Shown piece by piece: positions 58,748-64,000 of a stretch of DNA of 64,000 bases. The translations under genes were made by a program, and so were the position numbers. How positions within the stretch are numbered: position 1 is the stretch's first letter; each line of letters opens with the position of its first letter. The notes beneath the pieces were generated by a model, which made no database searches, was not told the origin of the DNA, and saw only the letters and a list, made by a program, of their open reading frames with translations. Source of the DNA: Lactifluus volemus (lineage: Eukaryota; Basidiomycota; Agaricomycetes; Russulales; Russulaceae). The DNA lies in the NCBI GenBank assembly GCA_022376515.1, contig WTXI01000102.1, forward strand, positions 1 through 64,000, read 5' to 3'.

Positions 58748-59725
58748 TCACGTCGAGGGAGAAAGGGCCTGCAGGAGAGCGGGGTGTTTTCGAATATATG
58801 CGTCGAAGGCATCGGAGGCCCAGCGGCCGAGAGCCTGAATGCGATCCCGTGGCCAACCTTGAGAGGCGAAAAAGGTGGCACCACCAGAGCGCAAGGAATG
58901 GCCGCCAAAGGTGGGAGGGAGAAAGGAGTGGAGGCGGCGCAAATACCAAGCGCGGGTGGGGACGGAGAGGGAAGAGTCGAGCCACAAGTAAGGGTGAAAG
59001 GGGGCACGAGAATCGCGGCTGTCAAGGTACTGTGAAAAAAGCGGTAAGGGATCAAGGGGAATGTTGGGGAGGGTAACAATGAGAATCAAATTGCCCTCGA
59101 AAAAGCGGTCTGCCTTGTGGCCGGGCAAGTGATACGAGAAACGATCGGAGAGAAGAGACACGGGGGCACGTAAAATGCGCTTGCGCGCAGACCGTCGAGA
59201 AGGCGTATCACAGTCGACCAGCTCACCAAGGCGATGAAGACCGAAAAAACCGCAAACAGTAAGGGCAAGAAAAAGGAGATCATCGTGGGTAGGGGAGGCA
59301 AGGGACGTGGAGAAGGTGATGAGGTGATCGAGCAAAAGCGGGAGTTTGCGCTGGGGGGCAGTCCCGAGACGACGAAGACAGCCAGCGAGAGCGCGGCAAA
59401 CAAGGGGGTGGCGGCGCGAAAGGCGGACGTGGGGGAAGGCAACTTGAAGTTGGTTACAGATGCCCGAAAGGTAGGTGGAGACGGAGCGGGGTTGAATGTG
59501 ATGACACATGTAGACAACAAAACGGGCAAGAGTAAGAGGGGAAGGATCGTAATCGAACCCATGCATATTGCAGAAAGAGATGTAGGATTGAAGGTGAGAA
59601 TGGTAAGCACGATGCGAAGATGAGTCAAGGGAGGATCCGATGGCAATGTTCAATTCTCGATCAAGATGATCAAGAGTCCACGGCAGCCGATGAGGCTGCC
59701 GGGACGATTGAGACAGAGCTAACAT
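58748..59725 (-). CDS. Tyrosine recombinase of the DIRS-type element, 325 aa
   Basis: Integrase of the phage-lambda type used by DIRS and Ngaro elements in place of a DDE integrase. Signature regions: first catalytic Arg in GFFGLHRLGEL (about residue 165), then HSLRSGGATFFASQGW with the second Arg, a GRWASDAFDAYIRKHP segment with the tyrosine nucleophile near the C-terminus. The N-terminal half fits the SAM-like core-binding domain (SHRAYHSHLQSYISFC). The start overlaps the RT stop (ATGTTAG), indicating coupled translation. The frame is intact. Confidence 0.9.
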   Translation of the reverse strand: MLALSQSSRQPHRLPWTLDHLDRELNIAIGSSLDSSSHRAYHSHLQSYISFCNMHGFDYDPSPLTLARFVVYMCHHIQPRSVSTYLSGICNQLQVAFPHVRLSRRHPLVCRALAGCLRRLGTAPQRKLPLLLDHLITFSTSLASPTHDDLLFLALTVCGFFGLHRLGELVDCDTPSRRSARKRILRAPVSLLSDRFSYHLPGHKADRFFEGNLILIVTLPNIPLDPLPLFSQYLDSRDSRAPFHPYLWLDSSLSVPTRAWYLRRLHSFLPPTFGGHSLRSGGATFFASQGWPRDRIQALGRWASDAFDAYIRKHPALLQALSPST

Positions 59726-61707
59726 GGGGCCGACCCCAGCGTACGTCGTGGGGGTGGAAAAGGACCTCCCGGAGTGATATCAGGTGGCATGAAGGTGTAA
59801 AGCTTAAGCAATGGCTGCTCACGAGCGGCGATCGCGAAGAGTGAGCGGGAAAGGGCATCGGCAACAATGTTCTCCGTGGCAGCGACGTGAAAGACCCGGA
59901 GGGAAATCGATGAATGGATAAGGAGATCACAGGAAAATCGCAAAATAGGGTTATAGGTGGAAACGGTACGAAGAGAATCGAAAATCTGGACGGTGTCGAG
60001 GCTGTCAGTGAACACAGCGAGGCACGCGGGGGGGTGAGGAGACCTTGCAGCAAATTGGATGGCGGATGCAACGCAGAGCGCTTCGAGCCAGAAGATGGAG
60101 CCCCAAGGGAGGGATGACGGAAATGATGAGCGTTGGTGGACACAACCTTGTAGGGTAGAAGGTGACCAAAAACCAAGCCCATGAGATGGAGCATCACAAT
60201 AAATTTGAAGATCTGCCTCCCCAGGAACCCAATGGATTGAGTGGAGAATGTGGACACCGGAGAAAGTTTCGAAAGTCTTCGCAAACCACACGAGGTCGGA
60301 GATAACCTCAGAATTGAGGAAGACGGGCGCATGCGGAATCATCTTCCCGGCAGTTTTCTCATACCCGGATGAAAGAGCTGGGCGAAGGAGTGGACAGACG
60401 TTGAGTGCCCAACTCATCCACCCGAGGAGATGCAGCCATTCGCGGAGTTTGTGTCGCCGCCCAGACCCGGGGGGGCGTACTGCAAACTCACGGACTGCGA
60501 GCATTAACGCAGCGCGACGTTCATCGTCAAACGAGATTGTCATCCTAGAGGGCGAAACAAGGAATCCGGTGATGACAAGGTCATGGCCAAACTCCTGTTT
60601 GCTGTCCTCGTGGGGGAGTCCGATCGCATCCCAAAAAGAGAGCAGACGGACTTGCGTGCCAGGAAGAAAGCGGTCATAAGGAGGATAGCGAATAAGCTCG
60701 GAGGAATCATCAAAACCAAAAGTATCATCCATGTAAGCAAGAATGGGATAAATCGAAAGATGAAAATTTGCAATCCATAAAACTAAAGCCATAAACGAGC
60801 ACCATATCATCGCAGAGGCGCGTCCACCAAAATTATTACAGCGATCGACCCGACGAGAGCCGTCAACCGTAACAACCTGTCGCATCTGCCACGCGGGATG
60901 CATCGGGAGGCGGCGATACGCTTGCGAGACATCTGACTTAAAGAGCCATAAAGGGGGATGACCATGAAGAAGTTGGAAGTGAAGTAGATTCTGACCAAGG
61001 TGCTGAACGGTGTCGAGGTCATTATGAACATCATCGCGTGCGATGTGGGAATTCGGGGAAAAATCTCCAGCCGAATGATCAACCACAAGCCGAAGTTTCC
61101 CTGACTTCTTCGGAACGGTGTGGACGGGGACACTGATCATCCCGGGCAAAAGAGGTTCATCTGCAGAAGCAAACGGGTGCGAAAAACGCCCGAGCCGCTG
61201 TTCCTCGTCGCACTGAGCACGCGCAAAGGCAAGCGAAGGCGGGGAGAGCGGGCGTTCAGGGAAGTCTCGTGACGTCGCGTATAAGGTGGGATCATCATCA
61301 GCAGGCGGCCAAAACCCCTCGCGAAGACCTCGAATGACCGAATCAACGAAAGGGCGATTAGGGTGTGATGAAAGTAATGAAGCGAAAAGATCAACATTAA
61401 TAGGCGTAACAACTTGAAAGAGGTGTGGAAAGTTAGTAAGAGTAAAAAGGGTCGCAGAATCAGAGAGGATAGATGTAGGAGGTGACGGAAGAGGGGGAGC
61501 ATATTCAGTCGCGGAACTTGATGGTGTGAGAAAGTGAGATTTAGAAGACGACTCCCAGACAAACCCACGGGTGAAGTGCGGGTAATCATTTGGATTGGGA
61601 CGTTGCTCCCTGTGATTTGTCTCCGGGAGGTGATTGACAGGTGAGACTCGAATGCCCGCGTCTGTTGCATCACAAACAGACGTGTTGGAAACAGCACTTG
61701 GTTCCAT
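59719..61707 (-). CDS. Reverse transcriptase-RNase H of the DIRS-type element, 662 aa
   Basis: RT core: VHTVPKKSGKLRLVVDHS, FKSDVSQAYRRLPMHP, and catalytic LAYMDDTFGF (about residue 320). RNase H follows: IYCDAPSHGLGFW (first Asp), WLEALCVASA (Glu), AVFTDSLDTVQIF (Asp) and NIVADALSR (last Asp), all key acids present. The start at 61707 overlaps the end of gag by 38 bp in another frame, and the stop overlaps the recombinase start. No stop or shift seen, so this ORF could be functional. Confidence 0.9.
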   Translation of the reverse strand: MEPSAVSNTSVCDATDAGIRVSPVNHLPETNHREQRPNPNDYPHFTRGFVWESSSKSHFLTPSSSATEYAPPLPSPPTSILSDSATLFTLTNFPHLFQVVTPINVDLFASLLSSHPNRPFVDSVIRGLREGFWPPADDDPTLYATSRDFPERPLSPPSLAFARAQCDEEQRLGRFSHPFASADEPLLPGMISVPVHTVPKKSGKLRLVVDHSAGDFSPNSHIARDDVHNDLDTVQHLGQNLLHFQLLHGHPPLWLFKSDVSQAYRRLPMHPAWQMRQVVTVDGSRRVDRCNNFGGRASAMIWCSFMALVLWIANFHLSIYPILAYMDDTFGFDDSSELIRYPPYDRFLPGTQVRLLSFWDAIGLPHEDSKQEFGHDLVITGFLVSPSRMTISFDDERRAALMLAVREFAVRPPGSGRRHKLREWLHLLGWMSWALNVCPLLRPALSSGYEKTAGKMIPHAPVFLNSEVISDLVWFAKTFETFSGVHILHSIHWVPGEADLQIYCDAPSHGLGFWSPSTLQGCVHQRSSFPSSLPWGSIFWLEALCVASAIQFAARSPHPPACLAVFTDSLDTVQIFDSLRTVSTYNPILRFSCDLLIHSSISLRVFHVAATENIVADALSRSLFAIAAREQPLLKLYTFMPPDITPGGPFPPPRRTLGSAPC

Positions 61708-62824
61708 CGGGGCACAATCCGAGATTGAACCTCTTACATGCTTCCGAGGGTCGACCTCGCGTCGGTTTTCCCGAGCCCTGTGTCTTCATGATCTCTTTTG
61801 TGGCGAATGGGCAATTGATGAACTGAGTGTAGATCGAGTTGAACGCGGTGGTGTCAGACAAGAGAACTCCAACACATTCTGCAATAAAGGATCGGACCCG
61901 TTTGTCATACTCGATAACGCGGTCAGCCAACGGTCCGACGGCAATGAAGGTGTCGACAATGTGTTTAGCATAGTCTGAGAGCTCTCTGGCTTGTTGAGGG
62001 TAGAGGAAAAGGACTCCTTCCTGGTATCGATCCCAGGCGCACCTCCAATCTCCCGAGGAACGAATTTCTCGGGTTGGACGGATGTTGGTGGTGGTGATGT
62101 CAATGTCTCCGAAATGTTGGACGGATCGTTTAGACGGCCCATCTGTCGCGAAATGGAAGTCGAAGAGTCTGTTAAGGTCGACATAAGTGTTGGCGATGAC
62201 ATCCGCCCAGAGGGAAGCGGGGAAACGCAGCCGTTGTTGGCTAGCAAGGACTTTTTTCTTGACGAGCCCTGGGTCGCGTGCGTAATTTTCCTGGAGCTGT
62301 GCGGTGAGCTTCCAGACATCGACGGGTCCTGAAGGGGCCGTTCTGTCGAAAGGCAAGAGTGAGAGGTCAATCCTGTCGGACTCATCATCCGAGAATCCAT
62401 CGTCATCACGACGTCGTTTTGCTTGCGATCTCCGACGCTCTCGGGGGTTATCGAATTCATCGTTAAGATCACTGTCGTAGGGTCATTGTCTTCCACCTTC
62501 TCGCCCAGCTTCGATGTTTTCCTCATCGATGTTTTGAAGCGCCTCCATGTATATGGCGATCGAGCGATAGACTTGCTCGTGGTCCTCAAATCCTCCTTGC
62601 TCCCGCTCCTGCTCTGCTCGCCGAAGGAGCATGACGACCGCGTTATCTCTGGAAAGTCTGTCCCGACGGAAGTCGGCAATGATGTCATCGCATGCTCGGA
62701 GATAGGCAGTTGCGACAGGTCTGTGGGGAATGCATCCGACATTCTGAGGAGGAGCGAAGGAATTTTGAGGAACGGTCGACTGCGATTCTTGCGTCTGTGA
62801 GGTCGATGTTTCATTCTCAGGCAT
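61670..62824 (-). pseudogene. Gag of the DIRS-type element with one nonsense codon
   Basis: Structural protein, about 384 codons from MPENETSTSQ to CCFQHVCL. A single in-frame TGA at 62483-62485 splits it (113 aa before, the rest after). In the inverted partial copy at 63179-63795 the same codon is CGA (Arg), so the stop is a C-to-T transition in a CpG context. The C-terminus has a CCCH-type cluster (CKRFNLGLCPDGTKCCFQHVC, key residues C-x8-C-x5-C-x3-H). Acidic and basic stretches (RERRRSQAKRRRDDD) lie in the middle. Confidence 0.87.
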
Positions 62825-62828
62825 GTGT
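62211..62828 (-). repeat. Inverted gag duplication, inner arm
   Basis: Paired with 63179-63795 in opposite orientation, about 97 percent identical by eye. The shared sequence starts at ACACATGCCTGAG and ends at CGCTTCCCT. Confidence 0.88.
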
Positions 62829-63178
62829 CAGTAGGTGACTCTACACCACCCTTACCCAGGTGTCTCACTCAGTAGCGCTGTAGGGGCGGTCCCGCGTTCT
62901 CCCGGAGTTCGCGACCATTGGATAGGAGTCAAGTCCTAGGCAGTGGCGGGTGCCACAGAGGTCTAGGCCTTGTCGGATCCTCCTGTCTGATAAGGTGCAA
63001 GCTCTCTCTCACTTAGGGGCTTTCTTCTTGTCCCTAACTTGCACCTCGTCAGGTCAGTCTAATTTGTGACCTTCTCTCTTTCTCATTTTATTTCTCAATT
63101 CTCCCTTTCTCTGTTAGCAGTCGCCCACTTCTCACTTTTTCATTCATACTCATCTACGACCATCTCTCAAATCATTTT
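62829..63178. other. Spacer between the two gag arms
   Basis: No gene. The two sides upstream of the gag ATGs are not homologous. It contains an inverted pair AGGTGCAAG / CTTGCACCT (about 62994-63048) around a pyrimidine-rich segment; the right part is very CT-rich and looks like a leader or promoter of the + arm. Confidence 0.5.
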
Positions 63179-63795
63179 ACACATGCCTGAGAATGAAACA
63201 TCGACCTCACAGACGCAAGAATCGCAGTCGACCGTTCCTCAAAATTCCTTCGCTCCTCCTCAGAATGTCGGACGCATTCCCCACAGACCTGTCGCAACTG
63301 CCTATCTCCGAGCGTGCGATGACATCGTCGCCGACTTCCGTCGGGACAGACTTTCCAGAGATAACGTGGTCGTCATGCTCCTTCGGCGAGCAGAGCAGGA
63401 GCGGGAGCAAGGAGGATTTGAGGACCACGAGCAAGTCTATCGCTCGATCGCCATATACATGGAGGCGCTTCAAAACGTCGATGAGGAAAACATCGAAGCT
63501 GGGCGAGAAGGTGGAAGACAACGACCCTACGACAGTGATCTTAACGACGAATTCGATAACCCCCGAGAGCGTCGGAGATCGCGAGCAAAACGACGTCGTG
63601 ATGACGATGGATTCTCGGATGACGAGTCCGACAGGATTGACCTCTCACTCTTGCCTTTCGACAGAACGGCCCCTTCGGGACCCGTCGATGTCTGGAAGCT
63701 CACCGCACAGCTCCAGGAAAATTACGCACGCGACCCGGGGCTTGTCAAGAAAAAAGTCCTTGCTAGCCAACAACGGCCGCGTTTCCCCGCTTCCC
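63179..63795 (+). pseudogene. Truncated gag copy in + orientation (outer arm)
   Basis: Encodes the first 200 residues of the same Gag without the nonsense codon (QRPYDSDLND is intact), then stops being homologous at the element-host junction. It cannot make a full Gag. Confidence 0.85.
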
Positions 63796-64000
63796 TGCCC
63801 ATAAAACGTGCCGACCAATTGATGATATCTTTACGGTGTTCGAGGTATTCCCCATGTCGGACGTGTAACGTGAGTAAACCTGAGAAGGGTGTAGGGGCAG
63901 AAGACGGGGCGAAATCAGATGGAGTGGCATCAGAGAGCACGGGGTCGATAATTGGAGCATTCGCGGTGGAAGGCTCTGGCCATTGTCTGCCAGTGGCTTG

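Larger units (their letters stand above)
58553..63795 (-). mobile_element. DIRS/Ngaro-type tyrosine-recombinase retroelement
   Basis: Retroelement with gag, reverse transcriptase/RNase H and tyrosine recombinase ORFs that overlap one another, and no integrase of DDE type. It interrupts the B-form relic; TGCCCA occurs at both junctions (58547-58552, 63796-63801), which may be a short duplication or microhomology, since tyrosine recombinases do not normally make one. The far end is unusual: the first 618 bp of gag appear again in inverted orientation (63179-63795) across a 350-bp spacer. Terminal repeats typical of DIRS or Ngaro were not resolved. Confidence 0.85.
57067..64000 (-). pseudogene. 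O-fucosyltransferase-like relic, B form (copy 5), split by two transposons
   Basis: Three pieces belong together: 57067-57489 (C-terminus, TSNVVMLCVACGIDWHK near 57290), 58281-58552 (VYVLTNGQPE segment) and 63796-64000 (NWSARFMG and LTLHVRHGEYLEHRKD, where RRGD has decayed to RHGE). The first gap is a hAT-like element, the second a DIRS-type element. The fragment at the right edge begins with the B-form deletion junction and runs out of the window. Confidence 0.72.

Overview
This window looks like a repeat-rich stretch of a basidiomycete genome, most likely an Agaricomycete (mushroom-forming fungus). The evidence is the set of short (about 40-60 nt) GT-AG introns, fungal STAND/NLR genes with a Goodbye-type N-terminus, O-fucosyltransferase-like gene relics of a family common in these fungi, and the mix of transposons: Ty1/copia, LINE, DD34E Tc1/mariner-like, hAT, a gypsy remnant and a DIRS/Ngaro-type tyrosine-recombinase retroelement. 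No rRNA genes, clearly functional tRNA genes or CRISPR arrays were seen. Exon boundaries were derived by reading splice sites and checking phase by hand; there is no transcript evidence.

The backbone is a tandem array of large NLR-like immune or allorecognition receptor genes on the + strand (Goodbye - NACHT - long ankyrin array). They start at 4760, 33530, 41281 and 51617. Each is split by the same six introns, including a 25-nt exon that carries the Walker A P-loop. NLR1 (1865 aa), NLR3 (1341 aa) and NLR4 (1524 aa) read through; NLR2 is broken by two frame changes. A fifth NLR is represented only by its 5' flank (about 12850-14284). Between the NLRs lie minus-strand relics of a GDP-fucose protein O-fucosyltransferase-like gene in two forms: a longer A form (30296-32086, 48404-50187) and a B form with a shared internal deletion (11936-12828, 39194-40136, and 57067 to beyond 64000). 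The A-NLR-B-NLR block repeats with a period of about 18.1 kb.

Transposons have invaded the array repeatedly. Region by region: 1-3720, Ty1/copia element running off the left edge, LTR at 3415-3720; 3721-10792, NLR1 with its 5' flank; 11.1-11.6 kb, an unassigned insertion; 11.9-12.8 kb, B-form relic; 12.9-14.3 kb, orphan NLR 5' flank; 14.67-21.63 kb, LINE with a 16-bp target-site duplication; 21.72-30.03 kb, a DD34E TIR element of 8.3 kb that carries, besides its transposase, a second gene (Zn2Cys6-like, ubiquitin/PB1-like and SAM-like regions) and has itself received a gypsy remnant and a 1.5-kb hAT element; 30.3-45.7 kb, A relic, NLR2, B relic, NLR3; 45.7-48.2 kb, unassigned DNA with a diverged direct repeat; 48.4-56.6 kb, A relic and NLR4; 57.1-64 kb, B relic interrupted by a 791-bp hAT-like element and by a 5.2-kb DIRS/Ngaro-type element whose gag start is duplicated head-to-head.

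The picture is a birth-and-death receptor cluster: whole-unit duplication, internal expansion of the ankyrin array (a 75-aa super-repeat in NLR1), loss or truncation of some members, and transposon insertions at unit boundaries. The most novel-looking items are the two-gene mariner-like transposon, the P-loop micro-exon conserved in all copies, the tRNA-like segment shared by two hAT-family copies, and the head-to-head DIRS-type structure.
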